64,000 bases of DNA from Paenibacillus sp. FSL R5-0517 (lineage in GTDB: Bacteria > Bacillota > Bacilli > Paenibacillales > Paenibacillaceae): NCBI RefSeq assembly GCF_037974355.1, contig NZ_CP150235.1:5208001-5272000 (forward strand), read 5' to 3'. Below the pieces are notes generated by a model. It saw only the letters and a list, made by a program, of their open reading frames with translations, had not been told where the DNA came from and did no database searches. Made by a program: the position numbers and the translations under genes. This document shows, piece by piece, positions 1-9,037 of the stretch (position 1 is its first letter; the number at the start of each line of letters is the position of its first letter).

Positions 1-91
1 AGGTGATACATCCAGGCAGATCAGGAAATGTAACATTAATTCCATCTTCAGCAAAATTAAAAATTGCGTAGTATTGGTAAGTTCGAATCAT
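1..91 (-). CDS. HicB family antitoxin, N-terminal part (runs off window start)
   Basis: Only the first 30 codons are inside the window. They read MIRTYQYYAIFNFAEDG and then VTFPDLPGCIT, which is the N-terminal strand and loop of HicB-type partial RNase H folds. The ATG at 91 follows a GGAGG Shine-Dalgarno with eight-base spacing. HicB proteins neutralise the HicA mRNA interferase and often repress their own promoter. No hicA lies upstream within the window; it could be outside, or this could be a solitary HicB-like protein. Confidence 0.72.
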   Translation of the reverse strand, partial: MIRTYQYYAIFNFAEDGINVTFPDLPGCIT

Positions 92-134
92 ATGGGACGC
101 CTCCTGTTATCTAAATTTTTATTAAAAACAGCAA

Positions 135-166
135 AAAGCCTTTCGTATTATATTCTGAAAGGCTTT
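135..166 (-). terminator. Rho-independent terminator after the YdeI-like gene
   Basis: A perfect 10-bp stem (AAAGCCTTTC / GAAAGGCTTT) has a 12-nt loop. On the minus strand it is followed by CTTTTTGCTGTTTTTA. It lies just downstream of the stop at 212. The same tail follows the hairpin at 13786-13816. Confidence 0.8.
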
Positions 167-211
167 CAACTCGTTTAACTTTTCATTTTCCTCAAATATA
201 TTGTTATAAGA

Positions 212-805
212 TTAATCATTCAACCCTTTGCCCTCCAGGATCGGCTGCATGTACTTCTCGATTCGTGACACTTTTGTCTTGGATTGCTTCGGTTGTGAGA
301 AATAATAGAGATAGGCCCGCTGCCGTCCGGGTGTGAGTGCTTCAAATGCATCTCGGAAAGCAGGATTCTCATCGAACTGCTGCTGAAGTTCCTCCGGAAC
401 GCTATATTCGGCAGTCTTTTTCATCTCCACTTGCAATCCGGCTTGTTCCACTTCAATCGCTTGCTGGATGTAGGCTTTGATCCAAGCCTCCTGCTCCACA
501 ATCTGCTCCAGACTGGTGAAGCGAAGCTGGCGCTCTGCCTGTACATTCTCCGTTTGCTGAACCAAAATGCCATGTGTATCCTTCAGCAGAGCACCTTTGA
601 AGAACAGGATCGCGACGTACTCTTTGAAACCATGGATTAGGACGATGTTTTTCCCATCAAGCATATAACAAGGATGCATCCATTTCATATCCTCTGTCAG
701 GTCAAAATCCCGAATAATCTCTCTCAGCTTCATGGACTCTTCCTGCCACGTTTTAAGTTTCTTAAGATAGCCGTCAACTTTGCGATTCCCACTTGTATCC
801 GTCAT
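212..805 (-). CDS. YdeI/OmdA-family protein (DUF1801 domain)
   Basis: A 197-residue soluble protein. Residues about 15-115 match the DUF1801/YdhG-like fold (MKWMHPCYMLDGKNIVLI, then ILFFKGALLKD). The C-terminal part (SVPEELQQQFDENPAFRDAF, LTPGRQRAYLYY, sources of K/R) is the OmdA/YdeI region found in bacterial YdeI proteins. Biochemical function is unknown; E. coli YdeI and Salmonella OmdA have been linked to envelope stress and peptide resistance, but transfer to this protein is only inference. It is a single gene with its own terminator at 135-166. The ATG at 805 is preceded by a GAGAGGTAT-type site. Family call is firm, role unknown. Confidence 0.85.
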   Translation of the reverse strand: MTDTSGNRKVDGYLKKLKTWQEESMKLREIIRDFDLTEDMKWMHPCYMLDGKNIVLIHGFKEYVAILFFKGALLKDTHGILVQQTENVQAERQLRFTSLEQIVEQEAWIKAYIQQAIEVEQAGLQVEMKKTAEYSVPEELQQQFDENPAFRDAFEALTPGRQRAYLYYFSQPKQSKTKVSRIEKYMQPILEGKGLND

Positions 806-990
806 GGAGAAATACCTCTCTTTATATCATGTTCTTATAGGTTCAATTGTACTGGTTTTCATTGGATTGTACAGCGTTGCTTACAGAGCTTTTATTGACC
901 TTTCCACTTGAATTTAAACCTTAATAGCAAACATAGCCACCCTCTCAGGGTGCCCTATCATTCAATCCAATCTCATCTAATAAGTTTCAA

Positions 991-1019
991 TCGACAGTTC
1001 ACCATACCCATAGTAAAAT
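991..1019 (+). promoter_or_regulatory. Predicted sigma-A promoter for the DUF4177-yidD pair
   Basis: TCGACA (991-996) and TAAAAT (1014-1019) are separated by 17 bp and lie about 50 bp upstream of the ATG at 1068. Match to the consensus is reasonable but not perfect. Confidence 0.4.
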
Positions 1020-1067
1020 AATGGAATGTCTATTTCCATAATTCCAACATATGAAAGGATGATTCAA

Positions 1068-1292
1068 ATGAGAGAGTACACAGTTGTTCCAGGTCCCAAG
1101 AATGTTCAAGTAAACCGAGGTGATACTCAGGCTGCTGTTAATTTATTCGCTGATATCATCAATCACAAAGCAAAATCCGGATGGATCTATCAATCCATGG
1201 AGTCGCTAGCCGTTACCGAGAAGCCCGGTTGTCTCCAGCAACCCGTTACAACGCATCATTATATGCTGATTTTCTACAGAGAGATGCATTAA
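1068..1292 (+). CDS. DUF4177-family small protein
   Basis: A 74-residue protein starting MREYTVVPGPKNVQV. The N-terminal strand and the terminal HHYMLIFYRE resemble the short DUF4177 family, whose members are small alpha/beta proteins without known function. The start was placed at 1068 because AAAGGATG lies about seven bases upstream; an upstream ATG at 1026 lacks a ribosome binding site. yidD begins 13 bp after its stop, so the two are probably co-transcribed. No membrane segment or signal peptide is visible. Confidence 0.7.
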   Translation: MREYTVVPGPKNVQVNRGDTQAAVNLFADIINHKAKSGWIYQSMESLAVTEKPGCLQQPVTTHHYMLIFYREMH

Positions 1293-1305
1293 TCGCACAA
1301 CAATC

Positions 1306-1812
1306 ATGAGAAACTCCGAATCTGAGGAACTGATATATAATAACATGCCATCCGAAGAAGAACTTATTAGACTCTTACATACACATCATGAAGAAAACGA
1401 TCCTCGAAGCAGTTTCTATATAAGAACTCATGTTATTCCAGAAATCGATTGGTTGAAGTCTTTACTCAACGTTACACTTGCACTATTCACAGGACTAGTC
1501 ATCTCTATGATCTGTTTCTATCTTCTGAATCTATTCATTCCAGTAAATGCTTTGCTAGGTGCCCAGATTGTTTTCATAGCAAGTATGTTTTTCATCGTTC
1601 TACGACGTGCTGGAGCAATCCTGATATGGAATGTTAGAATTTATCAACGTTTTGCACCCATTGAAGTGAGGAACAAATGTCGCTTTGAACCAAGCTGTTC
1701 GGTATATATGATTCAAGCGATTGAGAAATACGGAACGGTCAAAGGTCTTTCCCTGGGCATCCAGCGTCTTCGCAAATGTAATATCCACGGTGGAGGATAT
1801 GATTATCCATAA
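1306..1812 (+). CDS. yidD: YidD-domain membrane protein insertion efficiency factor, extended form
   Basis: The C-terminal 70 residues are a clear YidD domain: RNKCRFEPSCSVYMIQAIEK with the conserved CR...P.CS.Y core, then GLSLGIQRLRKC and GGGYDYP. Ordinary YidD proteins are about 70-90 residues; this one is 168. The extra N-terminus has an acidic soluble stretch (residues 1-45) and two hydrophobic segments (about 53-75 and 80-100). YidD assists YidC-dependent insertion of membrane proteins; the extension may anchor the domain. The ATG at 1306 has no clear Shine-Dalgarno, so translation may be coupled to the upstream gene ending at 1292; a later in-frame ATG at 1345 is an alternative. Confidence 0.85.
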   Translation: MRNSESEELIYNNMPSEEELIRLLHTHHEENDPRSSFYIRTHVIPEIDWLKSLLNVTLALFTGLVISMICFYLLNLFIPVNALLGAQIVFIASMFFIVLRRAGAILIWNVRIYQRFAPIEVRNKCRFEPSCSVYMIQAIEKYGTVKGLSLGIQRLRKCNIHGGGYDYP

Positions 1813-1815
1813 AGC

Positions 1816-1847
1816 AAAAAGGTCCATAGGCAATCTATGGGCCTTTT
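1816..1847. terminator. Bidirectional terminator between yidD and the EVE gene
   Basis: AAAAGGtCCATAG and CTATGGgCCTTTT pair around a 5-nt loop, with A-runs before and T-runs after. It sits between two convergent genes and can serve both. Confidence 0.8.
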
Positions 1848-1854
1848 GGTTTGG

Positions 1855-2358
1855 TTAACATTTCTGGCTTGAGCTAATATCCAGTAGTGATTGTGTCTCA
1901 CCTTCCAACATGGAGGAAGCTATCATCATGAAGTCTTCAGCCCCAATCTCAAAATGGCCTTTGCGAAATGGAAATCCCCAATTCCGATTGCCGCGTGTAA
2001 AAGTGAGTTGGTCTAACAAGGTTGCAATCTTCACTTCTCGGCATGGAAGATAACGGAGATCTCGGCGAAAGGGTACAAAGGATTCCGACATCTGAAATTG
2101 GTAAACCCTGTTGTCGATAATCTGACCAATAGCGGTAAACGCCTGAAGTGGCTTCCCTGTTGATATCTCTGTACGTGGAGAATAGTATATCATCCAGTCA
2201 CCTGGGGACATCTGTCTCAACATTGCGGACTTGCCATGGCACAGCTGCGCAAACCCTCCCTCTACGGCTACATTCACATGAGAAGCAGATACAACACCAA
2301 TCCAATATCTACTGTCTGTCTTTTCTAATGATTCCAATACTTCCGTTGCACTTCTCAT
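1855..2358 (-). CDS. EVE domain-containing protein (UPF0310-like)
   Basis: The sequence RYWIGVVSASHV near the N-terminus, then MSPGDWMIYYSPR, the FTAIGQI strand and a late RNWGFPFRKGHFEI, matches the EVE domain, a PUA-like fold that binds modified nucleobases in DNA or RNA. EVE proteins are commonly stand-alone and have been proposed to sense modified nucleic acids. The start at 2358 (ATG with GGAG ten bases upstream) gives 167 residues. A TTG at 2400 would add 14 residues but lies in the T-tract of the terminator of the preceding gene, so I prefer the ATG. Single-gene unit. Confidence 0.78.
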   Translation of the reverse strand: MRSATEVLESLEKTDSRYWIGVVSASHVNVAVEGGFAQLCHGKSAMLRQMSPGDWMIYYSPRTEISTGKPLQAFTAIGQIIDNRVYQFQMSESFVPFRRDLRYLPCREVKIATLLDQLTFTRGNRNWGFPFRKGHFEIGAEDFMMIASSMLEGETQSLLDISSSQKC

Positions 2359-2406
2359 CCGCAACCAACTCCAATTCCTCTTGATCTGTGATATATCCAA
2401 GTATAA

Positions 2407-2443
2407 AAAAACACTACTGACAGGTGTATGTCAGTAGTGTTTT
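2407..2443 (-). terminator. Terminator overlapping the end of the WYL regulator gene
   Basis: AAAACACTACTGACA and TGTCAGTAGTGTTTT form a perfect 15-bp stem with a loop of about six bases. The stem encodes the last codons and stop of the WYL gene (stop at 2431-2433). On the minus strand it ends in a run of seven T. Confidence 0.88.
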
Positions 2444-3378
2444 AAGATGTTTTTGGCGACTTCCTGCATTCGAAAGCGTAAAGACTCCGGCTCCAAGACC
2501 TCGATATCCCCACCCCAGCCAAGCAAATAATGTAATATTTCCTCCGGATGGCGGACACGAAAATGAAAAATCACACCATCCTCTTCCTCCTCAAATGCAT
2601 CCATATAGAAATGAAGGGCCTCCATAATTTTGTCAGCAATCTCAGGTTTAGCCCGAATGAATACGTGTTCGTTACGGTCGTCAGGAGGTCGATAACTGTT
2701 CAGATCAAAATCTGGCGGAAAATGGAAGTGTTCCTCCAGCTCTGAAAGTTCAGTCATGCGTGACAAACGAAAATGACGAATGTCTTGCCTTAGATCACAA
2801 CGTGCAATCAATACCCAATTCTCCTGGACAAGCGAGAGTCCATAGGGGGAAACCTCACGCATGTTATACCGAGTGCCATCCGCTCCCGGCATTTTCTTCA
2901 GGTACATAAAGCTGATCTTCCGTTGCTCCAAAATGGCATTACGAATCTGGTTAAGGTATGTCTTCACCCTCACTCGAGTTAAGGGTTCAAGCGTATGAAG
3001 CGTTCGCATCGTTTCCCGGACACGTGTGGACTCGTTACGAACGGATTCAGGTAAGATGGCTTCAATTTTCCGTTGAGCCGATTTAGCCTGCATCGCGTAT
3101 TCCGTATCCAATCTCTGTTCAATAAAATCAGCTCCCATAAGCAGGGATACCGCTTCTTCTGCGCTGAAGCTTACCGGGGGCAGAAAATATCCTTCCATCA
3201 AGGAATACCCATGACCCGGGGCTCCCATGATCGGAACGCCAGCTTCACTTAATGCCTGGATATCTCGATATATCGTACGTACACTTGTCTCGAATTGAGC
3301 CGCTAAATCTTCTGCTCTTAACATCTTTCTTCGCTGCAATTCAAGCGTAATTGCAAGCTGCCGCTCCGTTTTGTTCAT
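2431..3378 (-). CDS. YafY/DeoR-type transcriptional regulator with HTH and WYL domains
   Basis: A winged helix-turn-helix occupies residues about 1-60 (ERQLAITLELQRRKMLRAED, then TSVRTIYRDIQALSEAGVPI). The WYL module (about 135-220) includes KISFMYLKK, REVSPYGLSL and NWVLIARCDLR, and the C-terminus is a WCX-like extension. WYL domains bind ligands, often nucleotides or nucleic acids, and control the attached HTH. The start at 3378 was chosen because GGTGGGGG lies upstream at suitable spacing; a GTG at 3393 has no such site. The terminator overlapping its stop separates it from the EVE gene. Target unknown. Confidence 0.88.
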   Translation of the reverse strand: MNKTERQLAITLELQRRKMLRAEDLAAQFETSVRTIYRDIQALSEAGVPIMGAPGHGYSLMEGYFLPPVSFSAEEAVSLLMGADFIEQRLDTEYAMQAKSAQRKIEAILPESVRNESTRVRETMRTLHTLEPLTRVRVKTYLNQIRNAILEQRKISFMYLKKMPGADGTRYNMREVSPYGLSLVQENWVLIARCDLRQDIRHFRLSRMTELSELEEHFHFPPDFDLNSYRPPDDRNEHVFIRAKPEIADKIMEALHFYMDAFEEEEDGVIFHFRVRHPEEILHYLLGWGGDIEVLEPESLRFRMQEVAKNILKHY

Positions 3379-3597
3379 GTTCCAAGCCCCCACCGTTTCA
3401 TCATCCAGATAACTTATTCTATCACAATAACTTGTCCTCTTAACTTCTGCTGAGAACTGGCAGAATTAAAGATAGCGAAAACACAAAAAATCACAAATTT
3501 CCGTTCCTGCTCAACATTAAGCCCGTACTTCCTCATAATTTTTTTCGCCCCCAATATATTGATTAGAGTGAATTTATGATAAAGGATGTGAAATACA

Positions 3598-6500
3598 GTG
3601 GCTTTCATTGAAAGATACGTAATCAATGATACCGGGGCTATAACTTTTACAGGAAATACGCTAGGGCTAAGCCGGTCCAATACGGTGGGTGTTCCCGGTA
3701 CGGTGGACAGTATTGGAGGGTACATCATCACGGATACCAACGTACAGTTCGGCTCCTATCCACCTGGAACCACCAACGTATTTCAGAACAACAGCTCAGC
3801 TGCTGTTCTCAATCTGCCTGTGGGAAGTACTGTTCTCTATGCGGAACTAATCTGGGGTGGAACATTCATTGATAATCAGGAGAACAATTCGGCTTTTATT
3901 AACAAAGACGTCATTCTGACCACACCCGTCGGTGTAACCACCGTCTCTCCCGATCCAGCCACAGCTAGAGAAGTTCTACTTTCAACGGCATCTGGATTTC
4001 CAAGAACCTTCGCTTACGTAAGATCATCGGACGTAACGGATTTAATTCGAGCTAGTGGGGCAGGTATATATGTGACAGGTGGCGTAGTCGGGACGTTGTC
4101 CATTCCTGATCCGACGTCGAATCATGCAGGCTGGACACTTGGCGTAGTTTACCGCAATCCAACCTTGCCCCTGCGGAACCTTTCGATTCGGGTAGGTGCC
4201 GAGGTTATCCTTTCGACATCAGGTCCGGTTACTACACCGATTGAGGGCTTTGCAACACCATTTTCTGGCCCTCTGGCTGGCAGAGCCTTACTCGGAGCTC
4301 AAGAGGGAGATGCGAACAAAACGGGAGATCAGGCTTTGTTTGGTCCCACCGTCTCCAATCTAAGGGCATTATCCGGTCCGAACAATTTCGCAACGAATTT
4401 CTTCGCCTCCCAGATTAACGGAGATACCGGGGCATTGGACACCACAGGCACCTTCGGCAACCGAAATCAGATCAACGGGACGCCTGGGACGAATATTGTG
4501 GGCGGACGACAAGGATGGGACATTACTAACGTGGATGTCAGTACTACACTTGTGAACACCCAAACTTCCGCTTTACTGCGTTTAACAACTTCGGGCGACG
4601 GATACTTGGTTGATTCCTTTGCCCTGCAGATCAATATTAATACCCCTGTGATTACTGCCACGAAGACCGCGAGTGAACAGAATGCAATTGTCGGAGATAC
4701 GATTACGTATTCGGTGCTTGTGGAAAATACTTCCGTTTCGGACGCTACGGATGTGGTGGTGTTCGACAACATTCCTGCGGGAAGCTCCTTTATACCCGAC
4801 ACAGTTACCATTAATGGGGTATCACAGCCGGGAACGGAGCCCCTAACCGGAATTTTTGTCGGCTCACTTCCGGCCGGCAGCTCGGTTATCGTTACATTTC
4901 AGGTGCAGGTGACCTCATTGCCTACACCACCTCGTCTGTTTGACCAAGCAAAAGTCGGTTATACAGCACCTACTGTTCCGGATGGCCCCATCATCTCCAA
5001 TGAGGCTCCGTCCAATGCGGTCACTGTCCCTGTCTTTCAACCGGACATCACGATTGAGAAAAGCGCAGATACAGCCAATGCTCTAGTTGGCAGCACGGTG
5101 ACATATACACTGGTCGTAACAAATGTCGGAAATATTGATGCCATCAGCACCGTAACGGACCCGATTCCGGAAGGTTCCAGCTTTGTACCAGGAAGTGTTA
5201 CGGTTAATGGCACTGTACAGCCGACAGATGATCCCGTTTCTGGTATCAACGTTGGAAATGTCGCCATTGGTGATACGGTAACTGTCACATTCCAGGTACT
5301 GGTGTCTGGGCTGTTTCGGGGATTTGACTTAACGAATCAGGGGGCTGTGAACTATACCTCCCAACTGCCTGATGGGCGTGTGATCACAGACACATCTGTT
5401 TCCAACATCGTAACCGTGACTGTATCCACTCCGCTGGTCAGTGTTACCAAAACAGCAAGTGCCACTGATGCTGTTATAGGAGATACACTAACCTACACCG
5501 TAGTTATCACCAATTCAGATACTGATCCAATTGACAACGTTGTATTTGCAGATGCCATTCCAATCGGATCGGCATTTATTCCTGGCAGTGTAACCATTGA
5601 TGGAATCGTTCAGCCCACAGCAGATCCGGCCACAGGGGTAAGCCTTGGAACGATTGGCCCAGGTGTGTCTGTCACCGTCACATTCAGCACTAACGTTATT
5701 TTCTTACCTGATCCGCCCGAGTTGGCTGATCAGGCACAGGTTACGTTTACGAGTGGCCCGTTCGAGCAAGCATCTTTCTCTGATCCTCTAGTCATACCCG
5801 TATATCAGCCTATCATTACAACAACCAAAAGCTCCGATCCTACCTTTGCAACCGTTGGTCAAACGTTAACATTCCAATTCAATGTCACGAATTCAGGCAA
5901 TATCGCCGCAGACGCGACACTGACGGATATAATTCCGCCTGATGTTGCCTTTGTACCAGGGACCGTGATAGCCAATGGCATTCCATTGCCTGCGGCTGAT
6001 CCTAATCCAGGTATTCCTTTAGGAACGCTGGCTCCGGGGGAATCCCTATTTGTTACATTTCAGATTATCGTAAATACACTGCCTGCCAATCAGCAACTAG
6101 TGAATCAGGCAACGACGGACTATACATTTAGTCCACCGGATGGGCGTGTCATTCCGGGAAGCTCCCCTTCCAATGAAATCAACATACCGATATCGTCTCC
6201 AGACCCGATTGTAACCAAAAGCGCTGATGTGATTGATGCTGTGGACGGAGATGTGATCACTTACACCATCGTTATCGATAATATTGAAAGCTTCACGGTT
6301 AATGACATCATCTTTACCGACTCGATCTCGGCCGGCTCCGAGCTTGTTCCAGATAGTGTAACCTTGAATGGGACGGTCATTCCGGGAGCCGATCCTTCTG
6401 CTGGTATTAATGTCGGCAGCATTCCTGGCAATAGTCAGGTTGTTGTGACCTTCCAGGTCAGCGTTACCGATCTGCCTGTGCCTCTGCCCAATCCTTTTTA

Positions 6501-7212
6501 CTTGACAGATCAGGCAACCATCCAATTTACTGTCGGAACAACCACTATAGAGAACTTGTCCAATATAGTGACCATCCCCGTATATAGTCCAATTATAAAT
6601 ATTGAGAAATCAGCCTCCGAATCAATTGCGGTTGTGGGAGACACCATTACGTACTCTCTACTCATCACCAATACGGGGAATCTGAATGCAGATGTCATAT
6701 TGTTTGACCCACTCCCGCCGGGAGAGACGTTTGTGCAGAACAGTATATTCATTAACGGGAATCGATGGAGCGGGACCAATCCAGTGACAGGCGTTATTCT
6801 GGGCACGATATCTCGTGAATTCCCTGTACATGTCACATTTCAGGCTGCAGTCACTTCGCTTCCTGATCCGCCTGTACTGAACAATCAAACCAGAGCTGAC
6901 TATATTGCCATTCTGCCAGATGGTCGCATTCTCAGTGACAGCGTATTATCCAATATCGTCTCCATCCCGGTTACGGCTGAGAATATTATATCCGTATTGA
7001 AATCAACACCTGCCCAGCATGTTCAGATAGGGGAAACAATCACTTATACGATTTTGATCGAAAATAATGTATCGACGCCCATTACCGATGTTTTGCTTAC
7101 GGATCCGATCCCGGTCGGTACCACATTTGTTCCAGGAAGTGTTACTGTAGATGGCACCGTTACCCCTGACGCCGATCCGTCTACAGGCATAACGATCAGT
7201 TCGATCCTGTAA
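3598..7212 (+). CDS. Giant DUF11-repeat protein, 5' part up to an in-frame TAA
   Basis: 1204 codons starting at GTG 3598, with AAAGGATG upstream. Residues 1-350 form a conserved head (MAFIERYVINDTGAITFTG at the N-terminus). From residue about 352 follow DUF11 domains of about 130 residues, each opening with a K(S/T)A...VGDTITY-type motif and containing IPxGxxFVPGSVTVNG and GTIxPGxSVxVTFQV. Six whole repeats and most of a seventh are present. The frame stops at TAA 7210-7212 but continues in the same frame to 8934, so this is an interrupted version of a protein of about 1778 residues. DUF11 domains are Ig-like modules of surface proteins, yet no signal peptide, SLH or LPXTG motif is seen. Similar long proteins occur in Bacillus and Paenibacillus; function is unknown. 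Confidence 0.8.
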   Translation: MAFIERYVINDTGAITFTGNTLGLSRSNTVGVPGTVDSIGGYIITDTNVQFGSYPPGTTNVFQNNSSAAVLNLPVGSTVLYAELIWGGTFIDNQENNSAFINKDVILTTPVGVTTVSPDPATAREVLLSTASGFPRTFAYVRSSDVTDLIRASGAGIYVTGGVVGTLSIPDPTSNHAGWTLGVVYRNPTLPLRNLSIRVGAEVILSTSGPVTTPIEGFATPFSGPLAGRALLGAQEGDANKTGDQALFGPTVSNLRALSGPNNFATNFFASQINGDTGALDTTGTFGNRNQINGTPGTNIVGGRQGWDITNVDVSTTLVNTQTSALLRLTTSGDGYLVDSFALQININTPVITATKTASEQNAIVGDTITYSVLVENTSVSDATDVVVFDNIPAGSSFIPDTVTINGVSQPGTEPLTGIFVGSLPAGSSVIVTFQVQVTSLPTPPRLFDQAKVGYTAPTVPDGPIISNEAPSNAVTVPVFQPDITIEKSADTANALVGSTVTYTLVVTNVGNIDAISTVTDPIPEGSSFVPGSVTVNGTVQPTDDPVSGINVGNVAIGDTVTVTFQVLVSGLFRGFDLTNQGAVNYTSQLPDGRVITDTSVSNIVTVTVSTPLVSVTKTASATDAVIGDTLTYTVVITNSDTDPIDNVVFADAIPIGSAFIPGSVTIDGIVQPTADPATGVSLGTIGPGVSVTVTFSTNVIFLPDPPELADQAQVTFTSGPFEQASFSDPLVIPVYQPIITTTKSSDPTFATVGQTLTFQFNVTNSGNIAADATLTDIIPPDVAFVPGTVIANGIPLPAADPNPGIPLGTLAPGESLFVTFQIIVNTLPANQQLVNQATTDYTFSPPDGRVIPGSSPSNEINIPISSPDPIVTKSADVIDAVDGDVITYTIVIDNIESFTVNDIIFTDSISAGSELVPDSVTLNGTVIPGADPSAGINVGSIPGNSQVVVTFQVSVTDLPVPLPNPFYLTDQATIQFTVGTTTIENLSNIVTIPVYSPIINIEKSASESIAVVGDTITYSLLITNTGNLNADVILFDPLPPGETFVQNSIFINGNRWSGTNPVTGVILGTISREFPVHVTFQAAVTSLPDPPVLNNQTRADYIAILPDGRILSDSVLSNIVSIPVTAENIISVLKSTPAQHVQIGETITYTILIENNVSTPITDVLLTDPIPVGTTFVPGSVTVDGTVTPDADPSTGITISSIL

Positions 7213-8934
7213 AATGACTCAGTAGCCGTCACTTTTCAAGTCATAGTTAATGATAGTGTGATTAACGAGCCTATGCCTGTCCTTGTAACCAATCAGGCAC
7301 AAGTCCGATTCACCACAGGAGATTTCACAGATACCGTGGAGTCCAATGCAGTGACAACACCTGTAGATCTCCCGATCATCACCATAGTCAAAGCGGCAAG
7401 TACTCAAAATGTACAGATTGGAGATACGGTTCAGTACCTGTTTACTGTCCGTAATTCAGGTCCAGTTCCAGCTCAAGTGACCTTGTTCGATATATTGTCA
7501 GCCAATACGACTTTTGTGCAGGGAAGTGTCGTATCCAATGGCAGCCGTTTACCCTCAGCCAACCCAGGTACTGGCATTCCATTGGGAACGATTGCTCCGG
7601 GGCAGCAAATGGAAGTCACATTCTCGGTGACCCTTACCTCCATACCTCCAAGTTTGGAGATTATAAATCAAGCGACTGCAAGCTTTACTTTCCTTACCGC
7701 AGACGGACGAACACTAACGGACAACTCACAATCGAATTCCATTATCCTTTATGTAAACAATCCCAATGTATCTATTATCAAAACGGCGAACAGACCTGAT
7801 GCCTTACCTGGTGATGTCATTACTTATAGCATCCTTATACGCAATAATAACCGATCACTCATAAGTTCGGTTGTATTAACCGATCCTGTTCCTCAAGGAA
7901 CATCATTGGTAACGGGCAGTGTAGTCGTTAACGGAGTAGCGGCACCGTTGGGAAACCCTGCGGCCGGAATCAATCTCGGCATTATTCCGCCAGGAGGCAC
8001 CACCGTGTTGTCCTTCCAAGTCAGAGTAAACGCAAACACTACGCTTTCACTAATTACAAATCAGGCGAACCTCCGCTATACGTTGGGACAGACAATTTTT
8101 ACACTCCAATCCAATCCCGTCAACGTACTCGTAACCGCCACTTCGCCAACACAGATTACCCTTCAAAAAACAGCGGATAAAACTTCAGTTGTTGTGGGCG
8201 ACACCATCACATACCAGATCGTCGTTACCAATACGGGAAAACCAATCGTTCAGGTTACGATTACCGACCCAATTCCGACTGGAACCCAATTCGTTGAGGG
8301 TAGTGTAAGATTGGACGGACAACTGGTTGCTGGAGCTCATCCAGCCGCGGGTATTTTCATTGCATCCCTTCAGCCGGGGCATAGCGCAAGTATTACGTTT
8401 GAGGTTATCGTCATTAACCAGCCCGTAAACGGAAGTATCCTTAATCAGTTTACAGCCCAATTTCAAGCTCAGGGTCAAGCAACAGTTGGGTCACTCCAAT
8501 CCGAAACAGTGGTTATTCCGAGTCGTTTGCCACAGCTCACCATTGTCAAAAGTGCAAACAAATCTGAGGTCGAAGTCCATTCTCATCTCCGTTACAAAAT
8601 TTTGATTCATAACGCAAGCTCATTGCCAGCGATAGATGTCATTCTGAAAGATGTACTCCAAGCGGAGTCCACCTTTATTTGTGGCAGCGTGGTGGTTAAC
8701 GGACAGCTCCTACCCGATGGAGACGTTGTGAAGGGACTTTCACTGGGGACAATCGCCCCAGGAGGGACGGTAGACATTCAATTTAATGTGCTGGTGCACA
8801 GCATACCTGAACACTGTCGATTGCTTAATCAGGCGTTATTACATTTTAACATTGCACTGCCCGATGGCAGTCTGCTTCCTTCTTTCCTAGCCTCCAATAA
8901 AACCGATGTGGAGATTATAGAACAGGAAGAATAA
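4651..8934 (+). repeat. Eleven tandem DUF11 repeats, period about 390 bp
   Basis: Repeat starts, taken at the strand before the K(S/T)A motif, lie near 4651, 5047, 5437, 5812, 6205, 6595, 6988, 7377, 7769, 8155 and 8536. Repeats are diverged in both DNA and protein, so they are old duplications rather than recent expansions. The TAA at 7210 lies in repeat seven. Confidence 0.85.
7213..8934 (+). pseudogene. 3' part of the DUF11-repeat gene, downstream of the in-frame stop
   Basis: Immediately after the TAA the same frame reads NDSVAVTFQVIVNDSV, completing repeat seven, and then four further DUF11 repeats (starting near 7377, 7769, 8155 and 8536). No base is inserted or lost: the interruption is a nonsense codon, one substitution from GAA, CAA or AAA. 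A GTG at 7258 could allow internal initiation but lacks a convincing ribosome binding site and would begin inside a repeat. The protein ends SNKTDVEIIEQEE with no anchor. Either the strain has lost the C-terminal third, or the TAA is read through, or it is a sequence error. Confidence 0.7.
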
Positions 8935-8983
8935 GCTGCGCTGGGAGCAGACTCTTCATAACCTGCCCACATGCAAAATAAAC

Positions 8984-9011
8984 AAAGGCCATCCTTGTCA
9001 GGATGACCTTC
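8984..9011. terminator. Bidirectional terminator between DUF11 gene and PHP-SLH gene
   Basis: AAAGGcCATCCT and AGGATGaCCTT pair around tgtc. The plus strand continues cgtttatttt. It lies between two convergent long genes. Confidence 0.75.
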
Positions 9012-9037
9012 GTTTATTTTCATTAAATACTTTGCAG

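Noticed and set aside
7205..7260. Frameshift as the cause of the break in the DUF11 gene
   Set aside because: The frame before and after TAA 7210-7212 is the same (45 bases, 15 codons, to GTG 7258), so a base insertion or loss is not needed.
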